A stretch of 17,301 nucleotides of DNA from JBBITW01 sp037440525 (lineage in GTDB: Bacteria > Desulfobacterota > BSN033 > UBA1163): positions 1 to 17,301 of the forward strand of contig JBBITW010000068.1 in the NCBI GenBank assembly GCA_037440525.1, written 5' to 3'. The position numbers and the translations under genes were made by a program. The notes beneath the pieces were generated by a model that saw only the letters and a program-made list of their open reading frames with translations, was not told the DNA's origin and made no database searches. Shown in pieces: positions 8,108 through 15,714 of this stretch (positions are counted from its first letter, which is position 1; the number at the start of each line of letters is the position of its first letter).

Positions 8108-9325
8108 ATGAAGGGGCCTTTGCGAGGAGTTAGAGTGCTTGATATTTCAAGAGCTATTGCTGGCCCTTATGGTGCAATGATACTTGGAGACCTCGGGGCA
8201 GAGGTTATTCATATCGAGCCTCCAGATGGCGAGATAAGTCGTTTCCGTGCAGGCCCAAACTATAAGGGAGAAAGTTTTCATTATCTATCGTGGAATAGAA
8301 ATAAAAAGAATCTCACGCTGGATTTCAGCACAAAAATGGGCAGGGAGACATTCTTTGATCTTGTCAGGATTTCCGATATCGTCTGGAATAATTTTCGACC
8401 TGGCTCAATGGAGAGGCTTGGATTTGATTATGATACCCTTAAAGGAATAAACGAAAAGATAATCTATGTCTCGATAACTGGATATGGACCAAGTGGTCCT
8501 TTTGCAAATAGACCTGCTTTTGATGTTGCAATTTTAGGGCACTCAGGAGTATTGAGTGTAACGGGAGAGCCAGGAGGTGTTCCTGTGAGACCGGGTCCTC
8601 CAATAGGCGATATGGGAGGAGGGATTTTTGCTGTCATCGGAGCACTCTCAGCCCTTTATGAACGTGAGAGGACAGGAAAGGGCAGAAAGATTGACATTTC
8701 CATGCAGGATGTATGTATCTCCTTTCTCTCGTACCATTTCTGCCAGTATTTTCTTACAGGCATTGTGCCAAAACCACTTGACCATTCAGGTCATGCATTT
8801 TCAGTTCCATATGGGGTTTATAAGACAAAGAAGGGATATATTGCCATTGGACCGAGCTGGCCAAGAATTGCAAGGGTGATAGGGGCTGATTGGATGATTG
8901 ATGACCCGAGATTTAAGGATTGGGAAGGGAGGGATAGAAATAGAGAAGAACTAAACAGAATTATTGAAGAGCATCTTGCTAAGGCAGAGGCTGAGGATTG
9001 GGTTAATCTTTTTGAGGCTGAGGATATCCCTGCAGGATTGATAAAGAGTATTGACGAGGTAGTGGTTGATCCACAGGTTCTCCATCAGAAGATGATTTTG
9101 ACTTTAAAACACCCTCTTGGAGGAGAGATAAAACTTGCAGGAAATCCAATAAAGATGGAAGGTATTTCAGAGGAGGAATATACTGCCCCTCCCACCCTCA
9201 ATCAGCATGGCCATGAGATATTATCAGGGTTGCTCGGTTACTCAGAAGAGAAGATCAAGAGGTTAAGGGAAGAGGAGAAAGAGAATGAGGAAGAGCGACT
9301 CAGGCATGTGCGTAAGGTTTGGTAA
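8108..9325 (+). CDS. Family III (CaiB/BaiF) CoA-transferase
   Basis: A 405-residue protein of the formyl-CoA transferase/CaiB fold. It moves CoA from a donor ester to a carboxylic acid without ATP. The N-terminus (LRGVRVLDISRAIAGPYGAMILGDLGAEVI begins at residue 5) and the motif GPPIGDMGGG with Asp168, the residue that forms the acyl-aspartyl intermediate, are as in the family. The length is usual. Ribosome site GGAGGT lies within the last codons of the preceding gene. Family members act on oxalate, carnitine, benzylsuccinate, itaconate, citramalate and bile acids, so the acceptor acid is not determined. In this operon, next to a TRAP importer, it is the obvious activation step for the imported acid. 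The C-terminal tail is rich in Glu and Lys. Confidence 0.92.
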   Translation: MKGPLRGVRVLDISRAIAGPYGAMILGDLGAEVIHIEPPDGEISRFRAGPNYKGESFHYLSWNRNKKNLTLDFSTKMGRETFFDLVRISDIVWNNFRPGSMERLGFDYDTLKGINEKIIYVSITGYGPSGPFANRPAFDVAILGHSGVLSVTGEPGGVPVRPGPPIGDMGGGIFAVIGALSALYERERTGKGRKIDISMQDVCISFLSYHFCQYFLTGIVPKPLDHSGHAFSVPYGVYKTKKGYIAIGPSWPRIARVIGADWMIDDPRFKDWEGRDRNREELNRIIEEHLAKAEAEDWVNLFEAEDIPAGLIKSIDEVVVDPQVLHQKMILTLKHPLGGEIKLAGNPIKMEGISEEEYTAPPTLNQHGHEILSGLLGYSEEKIKRLREEEKENEEERLRHVRKVW

Positions 9326-9369
9326 TAGAGAAAAAATTTTTAAAAAATTTTAAAAAGGAGGTAAGTGAT

Positions 9370-10395
9370 ATGGGAGCATTAAGAAAAAGATTTTTATTTG
9401 CGATTTTTATTGGTCTTTTTGTAGGGGTCATTACAATTTGTAATACCTTTGGCCAGGAAAAGCCTATTGTCCTCAGGTATGCTGGGAATTTTCCAGCAAA
9501 GCATTATATGACAAAGATGATGGAAGAATGGGCAAGACTGGTAGAGCAAAGAAGTAACAATCGTGTAAAGATTGAGGTATATCCTGCAGCACAGTTGTAT
9601 TCAGATAAGGACCTTGATAGGGCTCTCTCTTCAGGGGCTGTAGACCTCGGTCAGGCAATGGCCAATGTTTTGGCAGGTATAGCACCTTCCACTCATATTC
9701 TTGATTTCGCTATGGTCTGGGACGATTGGGACCATTACGACAGGGTTTATCATAATGGGGGATTTAAAATTATGGATGATGAAATGAGAGAACATAATAT
9801 GAAGGAAGTATTTATTATGCCCTATGGAAAGACAACAGGGCCTATCACTAATAAAAAGAAGATTGTTAAGCATGAGGATATGAAGGGGCTTAAGATAAGG
9901 GCAATGGGAGGAAATATGGCCCTTGCAGTAAAGGCACTTGGAGCAACACCTGTATTTCTAAGTGCAGGCGAGGTGTATCAGGCACTTCAGAGAGGAACGA
10001 TAGATGGTGCGGTAAGTGGTTTTACGAGTATGTCGGAGCGGAAATGGGGCGAAGTAGCAAAATATGTTTGGGAACTTTACTATTGTCCAACCACCTCCGG
10101 TCACACTGCAGCCAATCTAAATTCATGGAATAAACTTCCACCTGATATCCAGAAGATAATGCTTGATACAGGAAGGGAGATAGAGAAAAGATATCGTAAA
10201 GAGGTTATTGATAAGGAGGAAGCAAAAGCCCGTGAAGATTTGATCAAACTTGGTGTGGAGATTGTTGTCCCATCTTCTCAAGAAGTTGAGGTTTGTCGAA
10301 AACTGATAAAGCCAATTATTGATGAGTGGGCAAAGAAGAGTAAGTATTGCAAGGCACTTTTTGACCTGGCAGAAAAGGAGAGAAGAAAGAAATAA
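9370..10395 (+). CDS. dctP: TRAP transporter periplasmic substrate-binding protein (DctP family)
   Basis: A 341-residue exported solute-binding protein that delivers an organic acid to the TRAP permease encoded next. I choose ATG 9370 because it has a textbook AAAAAGGAGG seven bases before it and starts a proper signal peptide: MGALRKR, hydrophobic core FLFAIFIGLFVGVITI, probable cut after NTFGQ. A longer in-frame start at 9319 overlaps the CoA-transferase and is less likely. The body has the DctP pattern, including DMKGLKIRAMGG with Arg177, the residue that in studied DctP proteins salt-bridges the ligand carboxylate, and ALQRGTIDGAVSG (205-217). The ligand is therefore probably a carboxylate, identity unknown. 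A hairpin follows the stop, separating this gene from the permease gene. Confidence 0.92.
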   Translation: MGALRKRFLFAIFIGLFVGVITICNTFGQEKPIVLRYAGNFPAKHYMTKMMEEWARLVEQRSNNRVKIEVYPAAQLYSDKDLDRALSSGAVDLGQAMANVLAGIAPSTHILDFAMVWDDWDHYDRVYHNGGFKIMDDEMREHNMKEVFIMPYGKTTGPITNKKKIVKHEDMKGLKIRAMGGNMALAVKALGATPVFLSAGEVYQALQRGTIDGAVSGFTSMSERKWGEVAKYVWELYYCPTTSGHTAANLNSWNKLPPDIQKIMLDTGREIEKRYRKEVIDKEEAKAREDLIKLGVEIVVPSSQEVEVCRKLIKPIIDEWAKKSKYCKALFDLAEKERRKK

Positions 10396-10401
10396 CGAAA
10401 T

Positions 10402-10425
10402 GGCAGGCCCAAAACCAGGCCTGCC
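10402..10425 (+). terminator. Hairpin between binding-protein and permease genes, processing or partial termination signal
   Basis: Perfect 8-base arms GGCAGGCC (10402-10409) and GGCCTGCC (10418-10425) enclose an 8-base loop, followed by CCTCATTTTAA. The U-run is short and interrupted, so full termination is doubtful. A structure here would stabilise the 3' end of the binding-protein message, giving more binding protein than permease, as is usual for such transporters. Confidence 0.55.
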
Positions 10426-10456
10426 CCTCATTTTAATAAGGCATAGGGGGATGTAG

Positions 10457-12373
10457 GTGACTATTCGAAGGTCTTTTGCAATTTTAGGCAAAGGGATTGA
10501 TGCATTGTCAAACCTTGGGGGTATTCTAAGTGCCATAATTATTCTAACAATGGGTTTTATTGTATTTTATGAAATTATTCTCAGGGGTTTTTTTAATCAC
10601 CCAACTGAGTGGGTTTTAGAATATTCCATCTATATGCTAATTGCCACAACATTTTTGGGTTCTGCCTTTGTAACGAAGATTGGTGGTCACGTATGTGTTG
10701 ATGTTATCGTATCCCGTTTATCTGAAAGAACGAGATTGAGACTTGATTTTATTACCTATTTCTGGTCAATAGCCTTTACAATTATCCTCGTCTATACATC
10801 CATTAAGATGGTTCATCAGTCTATTCTACAAAATCGGGTCTCAACCTCAATTCTTGAAACCCCGATGTTTATAACTGAGATTCCAGTTGCCTTAGGTTCA
10901 TTTTTTCTTCTGCTTCAACTAATAAAGGATGCTGTGAATAAGTTTATCTTAATAATCAAATCAAAAGGGAGTAAGGAAGAGAAAATAGGTTCTCCAAACC
11001 CCTTTGATAGGCCTTCAATCCTGATTCCTGTTACTATTATACTTATTTTTATCGGGGTTCTTCTCTTTTTTCAAAAAGGGAGTTTACAGGTTCCTGGATT
11101 GATCATTTTAATGCTTACTTTATTTGCAACCGGGACTCCTATATTTTTAGTCCTTTCTGTTCTTGGGAGTTTTGGACTTTTTGTCCTCTTGGGTAGTGGC
11201 CTTTCTTCACAGATGCAGGTTGCATTCCAGGCATATAAGGCAGTGGATTCATTTACGCTTGAGGCGATTCCTCTATTTATCATGGGTGCTTCACTCTTTG
11301 CCTCAACTCGATTGACAGATGGTTTATTTGATATAGCAAAAAGCTGGCTATGGTTTTTACCTGCAAATCTTCTGATGGCAACTATTGTTTGTTGTGCACT
11401 TTTTGCCGCAATAACAGGTTCAAGTGTCGCAAATGCAGCAACAATAGCCCTGGTTACAATTCCAGCAATGATTTCTGCAAATTATGAGAAAGGGATATCA
11501 ATGGGAGCGGTTGCTGCAGGAGGGACTCTGGGTATATTGATTCCACCAAGTCTATCATTCATATTGATTGGAGAGATATGCGAACTCTCAGTTGGGCAAC
11601 TCTTTATTGCAGGAATTATTCCAGGGATTTTTATAACACTTGTATTTATGACCTATATCTATTTCAAAACGAGAAATGAGGATAGATATAAACCAATAAA
11701 TTATACATGGAAAGATAGAATAGATTATTTAAAGAAGGGAGGGCCAGTTCTACTTGCCCCTATCATTGTTCTCGGGGGAATATATACTGGGCTCTTTACA
11801 CCTACAGAAGCATCAGCCGTTTCTGTGATGTATGCACTATTTCTTGGTATTGTTACAGGGAGACTTAATAAAGGGAATCTCATCGCAAGCATTCGTGATT
11901 CAACAAGGGGTGCGGTGATGATCCTAATGATTATAGTTGGGGCAATCATACTGGGTTCTGTAGTTACAATCCTTAGGATACCTCAGAACTTTGCGAATCT
12001 GGTTGTGGAGTCAGGAATCCCACCATGGGGCATAATTGTTTTGATGAACCTGCTATTATTCATACTCGGTATGTTTCTTGAGTGTGCTTCGATAACACTT
12101 ATTACTGTTCCAATATTTTACCCGGCTATTCAGGCACTGGGATTTGACCCACTATGGTTTGGTGTAATATTTACAATCAATATGGAACTTGCTTTAATTA
12201 CACCTCCTGTTGGATTAAATCTTTATGTAATTCAGGGAATAACAGGTGAAAAAATAGAGACCATTATAAGGGGAGTTCTACCTTTTATTATTCTCCTTAT
12301 CTTGAGTTTGATTGCTATTTCCTTGATTGAACCCATGTCAACATGGTTACCATCGAAGATGATTGGAAGATAA
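10457..12373 (+). CDS. TRAP transporter fused permease (DctQM)
   Basis: A 638-residue inner-membrane protein joining the small DctQ subunit (residues ~1-175, four hydrophobic helices, with LRGFFNHPTEWVLEYS typical of DctQ) to the large DctM subunit (~190-638, many helices). DctM landmarks include FAAITGSSVANAATIA, GGTLGILIPPS and TPPVGLNLYVIQG. TRAP permeases use a sodium gradient to take up the ligand delivered by the binding protein. The start is GTG 10457: the AGGGGG site (10445-10450) is spaced six bases from it. An ATG-TAG pair in the same frame lies directly between site and start and cannot encode anything. The gene follows the binding protein by 61 bases and precedes the epimerase by 33. 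Fused DctQM proteins are a known variant; nothing suggests damage. Confidence 0.92.
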   Translation: MTIRRSFAILGKGIDALSNLGGILSAIIILTMGFIVFYEIILRGFFNHPTEWVLEYSIYMLIATTFLGSAFVTKIGGHVCVDVIVSRLSERTRLRLDFITYFWSIAFTIILVYTSIKMVHQSILQNRVSTSILETPMFITEIPVALGSFFLLLQLIKDAVNKFILIIKSKGSKEEKIGSPNPFDRPSILIPVTIILIFIGVLLFFQKGSLQVPGLIILMLTLFATGTPIFLVLSVLGSFGLFVLLGSGLSSQMQVAFQAYKAVDSFTLEAIPLFIMGASLFASTRLTDGLFDIAKSWLWFLPANLLMATIVCCALFAAITGSSVANAATIALVTIPAMISANYEKGISMGAVAAGGTLGILIPPSLSFILIGEICELSVGQLFIAGIIPGIFITLVFMTYIYFKTRNEDRYKPINYTWKDRIDYLKKGGPVLLAPIIVLGGIYTGLFTPTEASAVSVMYALFLGIVTGRLNKGNLIASIRDSTRGAVMILMIIVGAIILGSVVTILRIPQNFANLVVESGIPPWGIIVLMNLLLFILGMFLECASITLITVPIFYPAIQALGFDPLWFGVIFTINMELALITPPVGLNLYVIQGITGEKIETIIRGVLPFIILLILSLIAISLIEPMSTWLPSKMIGR

Positions 12374-12406
12374 GATATCTATAAATTCAAAAGGAAAGGA
12401 GGTCTT

Positions 12407-12802
12407 ATGCTTAAGCGGGTAAATCACATTGGTATTGCGGTAAAGAACATGGATGAGGCAAGGGATTTCTGGCAGAAGAAGTTTGGAGTGGAATCACCTC
12501 CACCAATAACAGAGAGGGACATGCACATCTGTATGATTAAACTTGGTAATGTTTTGGTTGAACTCATCTCCCCAATAGGAAATGAGGGTGTTGTGGCAAA
12601 GTTTCTCCAAAAGCATGGAGAAGGTTTTCACCATATCTGTTATGAGGTTGAAAATATTTATGAAGCAATGAAGGAGCTTTCTGAAAGAGGTCTTGAGCTT
12701 GTGGATAAAGAGCCAAGGGAGGGTGCAGAGGGAAAGATTGCATTCCTCCATCCAAAGGGGACTCAGGGTGTTCTAACTGAGATTGTTCAGGTGAGAGAGT
12801 AA
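12407..12802 (+). CDS. Methylmalonyl-CoA epimerase-like VOC/glyoxalase-fold protein
   Basis: A 131-residue protein with two beta-alpha-beta-beta-beta repeats; AAAGGAGGT precedes ATG 12407. It follows the methylmalonyl-CoA epimerase pattern closely: NHIGIAVKNMDEA, VVAKFLQKHGEGFHHICYEV, EPREGAEGKIAFLHPK and GVLTEIVQ. Expected metal ligands are His7, Glu52, His76 and Glu125, the last also being the acid/base position in the family. The reaction is racemisation at C2 of a malonyl-CoA derivative. A position next to a mutase gene set makes it the partner that presents the right stereoisomer. Relatives also act on ethylmalonyl-CoA, so it does not fix the substrate. Another VOC activity is possible but less likely. 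Confidence 0.88.
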   Translation: MLKRVNHIGIAVKNMDEARDFWQKKFGVESPPPITERDMHICMIKLGNVLVELISPIGNEGVVAKFLQKHGEGFHHICYEVENIYEAMKELSERGLELVDKEPREGAEGKIAFLHPKGTQGVLTEIVQVRE

Positions 12803-12830
12803 TTGAGAGATTTTGATTCGGAGGTAAAAA

Positions 12831-13988
12831 ATGGATTTTGAATTAACACAAGAGCAGATCATGTTTCGAGATTTGGCACATAAGTTTGCTGAGCAGGAAA
12901 TGCTTCCATATATAAAAGATTATGAGAGGGAAGAGAAATGCTACGCTGAATTACTTGAGAAGGCAAAACCCACAGGACTTATCGGTGCCCCATTGCCAGA
13001 AAAATATGGAGGTCTGGGAATTGACCGTCTTACATTTGCCATTATCCTCGAGGAGCTATGCTGGGCAAGCTACAGCATGGCACATAACATACTTGGTGGC
13101 CCTGTTCTACCTGGAACAATTATATGGAAGGCAGGAAATGATGAGCAACGTCAGAGATGGCTTCCTCCTCTTTGCAGGGGAGATATAACCATGTGCGGGG
13201 CTGCAGTAGAGCCCAATGCAGGGAGTGATGCCTCAAACATTGAGACTACAGCTGTAAAGAGCGGGAATAAATGGATAATAAATGGGACAAAGCTATTTAT
13301 AACAGGTGGGGGGAGGGCAGATGTTGCCCTTGTGCTTGCCCAGACAGATAAAAGCAAAGGCCCAAAAGGGCTCGGTATATTTGCGGTAGAGAAGGGAACC
13401 CCAGGTTTTACGAGGAAGGAGCTTGTGGGGAAGTTATGCTGGAGAGGTGGAGATCTTGCTGATTTGAGATTTAGTGATTGTGAAGTTCCCGAAGAGAATG
13501 TCATAGGCCAGATTGGAATGGGCTTGAGGAATATGTTTCATGGAATTGATCTGGCACGTCTCTTTGTCGTAATGGGAAGTGTTGGTATGGGAAGAAGCTG
13601 TCTCGAATCGGTGATAAAGTATTCAAAGGAGAGAAAGCAGTTTGGTAAACCAATCGGGGGATTTCAATTGGTTCAGGGTGTTATTGCAGAGATGGCAGGG
13701 GCGATTGATGGGGTGAGGTTGCTGGGCTATCGTCTGGCATGGCTGATGGATAAGAATAGGCCTCATATTCTCGAGAGTTCAATTGCTAAATATGAAGCCA
13801 TGAAGATGATCAAGTGGGTTACTGCGGAGGCACTCAGGCTCTTTGGTGCCTATGGACTTTTTGATGAGTATCCCATCGAACATCATCATAGAGACGCACT
13901 TGCAACAAATATGATGGGAGGCACGCCTGAAATGCATGCCCTGACCATTGGGCGGCAACTCCTCGAGATAGATGCTATGGGTGGGTAA
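12831..13988 (+). CDS. Acyl-CoA dehydrogenase-family flavoprotein lacking the usual catalytic Glu
   Basis: A 385-residue, full-length member of the acyl-CoA dehydrogenase superfamily; GGAGGT precedes ATG 12831. N-terminal helical domain: residues 1-~118. The FAD/substrate beta domain has CGAAVEPNAGSD (122-133), KWIINGTKLFITGG (147-160) and WRGGDLADLRF (204-214). The C-terminal helical domain has RKQFGKPIGGFQLVQG (268-283). The position that is Glu in most members (YEGTSE) is Gly363 (MGGTPE), and the alternative Glu of isovaleryl-CoA dehydrogenase (DLERL) is Ala242 (DLARL). So the base, or even the direction of the reaction, is uncertain: dehydrogenation with another residue, enoyl-CoA reduction, or a non-redox role. 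It would take or give electrons through ETF. It is the last gene of the operon, followed by a terminator. Confidence 0.88.
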   Translation: MDFELTQEQIMFRDLAHKFAEQEMLPYIKDYEREEKCYAELLEKAKPTGLIGAPLPEKYGGLGIDRLTFAIILEELCWASYSMAHNILGGPVLPGTIIWKAGNDEQRQRWLPPLCRGDITMCGAAVEPNAGSDASNIETTAVKSGNKWIINGTKLFITGGGRADVALVLAQTDKSKGPKGLGIFAVEKGTPGFTRKELVGKLCWRGGDLADLRFSDCEVPEENVIGQIGMGLRNMFHGIDLARLFVVMGSVGMGRSCLESVIKYSKERKQFGKPIGGFQLVQGVIAEMAGAIDGVRLLGYRLAWLMDKNRPHILESSIAKYEAMKMIKWVTAEALRLFGAYGLFDEYPIEHHHRDALATNMMGGTPEMHALTIGRQLLEIDAMGG

Positions 13989-14089
13989 GCCAGGCTCCCT
14001 CTTTTAAAATCTTATATTTAAGATCTGAATCAGAGACTGAAATAGATTGAGGGTGAGTTGGAAACTATTTTATAGAGGGTTTAATTTTA

Positions 14090-14121
14090 AAGCCCCGTCT
14101 TAAGAGCGGGGCTTATTTTTT
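14090..14121 (+). terminator. Strong intrinsic terminator of the mutase operon
   Basis: Stem AAGCCCCG (14090-14097) pairs perfectly with CGGGGCTT (14107-14114); the loop TCTTAAGAG can pair further. A run of six T follows (14116-14121). It lies 102 bases after the dehydrogenase stop and 17 bases before the start of the MFS gene. It may therefore also act as a leader terminator for that gene. Confidence 0.85.
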
Positions 14122-14138
14122 CTAAAGATATGGCATAG

Positions 14139-15359
14139 ATGAGAAAGAAGCCAATGTTTTTCTATGGGTGGATAATTACCGGTATTTCATGTCTTTTGTT
14201 GGTCGTTTGCTTTGGGGTTCAATATTCGTTTGGGATATTTTTTAAACCCCTTATCTCTGAGTTTGGCTGGAGTCGGGCTGAAACATCAGGGATATTTTCT
14301 ATCTATATGATAGCAAGGGGGGTACTTAGCATTCTTATGGGATTTTTTTATGACCGCTATGGACCGAGGAAGACCGTTTCAATTGGTGGAATATCCATGG
14401 GGGTGGGTTTGCTTCTCACAAGCAGAGCCACTGCGATCTGGCAGATGTATATATTATACAGTGTGATGGGTGGGCTTGGAGCGGCTTCGTTCTATGTTCC
14501 ACTTGCATCAACATTGTCAAAATGGTTTATAGAAAAAAGAGGTTTTGTCCTCGGCCTTTACACTTCAGGTGTTGGAATAGGGGCCATTATATTTTCTCCA
14601 CTGGCAGAATTTCTAATCTCAACCTATAACTGGCGCTTCTCTTATATAATAATTGGATTGATTACACTTTCAGTCACATTTATTGCTGTATTATTTTTGA
14701 GGCCCAATCCTGAGGAGATGGGACTTTGGCCTGATGGTAAAAAGAAAAGTGAGATTTTCAGGGGTCTGGATAAAGAGACCCAAAGCAAAGGAGGATTCTC
14801 TCTAAGAATGGCAATAATGACATTTCCATTCTGGATGATCTTTATATCCGAGGTAGTAAATTATATTATTACTGTTACGCCACTTGTTCATATTGTTGCC
14901 TTTGCAACCGATTGCGGTATATCACCTATGGTTTCTGCAGGTCTACTTGCAATAATAGGTGGTTTCAGTATTGTTGGAAGACTGGTTATAGGTGGTATAT
15001 CAGATAGGGTTGGTCCGAGAAATCTATTACCAGTTACATTCATCATTATGGCTTTGATGCTATTTTCACTGACCCTATCAAAGGATCCGTTGATTTTCTA
15101 CCTCTTTGCTATCATATTTGGTTTTGCCTATGGGGGAAGTGTTCCTCTTATACCTGCTATAACTGCAAGGTATTTTGGTTTAAGTGCTATGGGTTCGATT
15201 CTTGGCACCATAATGTTTGGAGGTATAATTGGCGGTGGAATTGGCCCCTGGCTAACCGGTTATATTCATGATCTGACAGAAAGCTACAATATTGCTTTTA
15301 TAACAATGAGCTTGATTGCTTTTCTTGGTGCGATCCCTTTTATATTTTTAAAAAGGTAG
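14139..15359 (+). CDS. MFS transporter, oxalate/formate-antiporter or monocarboxylate-porter type
   Basis: A 406-residue, 12-helix major facilitator protein. The N-terminus (FYGWIITGISCLLLVVCFGVQ begins near residue 7), GWSRAETSGIFSIYM (~43-57) and the loop 2-3 motif GFFYDRYGPRKTV (~70-82) are typical of the OFA/MCT-like group, which moves small mono- or dicarboxylates. A second such loop (GGISDRVGPRNL) opens the second half. The start is uncertain: ATG 14139 has no ribosome site, while ATG 14154 has only a weak purine stretch. A strong terminator ends 17 bases before 14139, so the gene is separated from the operon transcript unless read-through occurs. A weak promoter-like pair (14047-14052 TTGAGG, 14071-14076 TATAGA) lies before the terminator. 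The neighbourhood suggests transport of the pathway's substrate or product. That link is inferred. Confidence 0.85.
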   Translation: MRKKPMFFYGWIITGISCLLLVVCFGVQYSFGIFFKPLISEFGWSRAETSGIFSIYMIARGVLSILMGFFYDRYGPRKTVSIGGISMGVGLLLTSRATAIWQMYILYSVMGGLGAASFYVPLASTLSKWFIEKRGFVLGLYTSGVGIGAIIFSPLAEFLISTYNWRFSYIIIGLITLSVTFIAVLFLRPNPEEMGLWPDGKKKSEIFRGLDKETQSKGGFSLRMAIMTFPFWMIFISEVVNYIITVTPLVHIVAFATDCGISPMVSAGLLAIIGGFSIVGRLVIGGISDRVGPRNLLPVTFIIMALMLFSLTLSKDPLIFYLFAIIFGFAYGGSVPLIPAITARYFGLSAMGSILGTIMFGGIIGGGIGPWLTGYIHDLTESYNIAFITMSLIAFLGAIPFIFLKR

Positions 15360-15405
15360 CAAATTTTTGTAGGCTTCCATTCAATATCAAATATTTTAAC
15401 ACCGA

Positions 15406-15506
15406 CGTCATCATTGTGAGCCCGAAGGGCGTAGCAATCTCATAGATTCCTCGCTTCGCTCGGAATGACAATCTGGTAAAGATTGCTTCGGCTTCGCTTC
15501 TCAATG
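15406..15506. repeat. REP/MITE-like inverted repeat, one and a half units
   Basis: Arm 1 (about 15406-15440, ending GTAGCAATCT) is the approximate reverse complement of arm 2 (15444-15469, AGATTCCTCGCTTCGCTCGG then AATGAC). A third arm (15480-15506, AGATTGCTTCGGCTTCGCTT then CTCAATGA) again pairs with arm 1. This GTCATTG...GAAGCGAAGCAATCT type of dispersed palindrome is familiar from many bacterial genomes. It sits between convergent genes and may act as a bidirectional 3'-end structure. Confidence 0.75.
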
Positions 15507-15608
15507 AACATCTAGAATCACTCAATTTAGGTATAATATTTTCCGGGAATTACTGATTGATGTAGAGGTTGAGGGAAGGGATGATAAAGTTTCAGGATAG
15601 ATTGTCTC

Positions 15609-15632
15609 GTGTCAAGAGATGACCCCCAAATT
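15609..15632 (+). repeat. Short dispersed repeat, copy A
   Basis: GTGTCAAGAGATGACCCCCA (15609-15628) continuing AATT resembles copy B at 17070-17092 in the same orientation. The two share GTGTCAAGA and CCCCCAA with a few changes and one gap. They bracket the DUF4143 ATPase gene. Confidence 0.5.
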
Positions 15633-15714
15633 ATGGAGGAGAAGGAGATTCGTAACAAGAAATTAAAAGGGAATATAATATTTAGGTATTCAGACGCCCG
15701 CTGACTTTTATATT

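Larger units (their letters stand above)
15360..15714. other. Spacer between convergent genes, holding repeats only
   Basis: It contains the inverted repeat at 15406-15506 and one short repeat copy at 15609-15632. Short open frames here are dominated by repeat sequence and have no ribosome sites. I see no gene. No clear terminator serves the MFS gene. Confidence 0.6.

Noticed and set aside
9319..9369. Longer start for the TRAP binding protein
   Set aside because: It would overlap the CoA-transferase and push the signal peptide inward; ATG 9370 has an ideal ribosome site and signal start.
15340..15525. 61-codon minus-strand frame
   Set aside because: Its peptide (FRAKRGI-type) is the typical false translation of the dispersed palindromic repeat, and it overlaps the end of the MFS gene.
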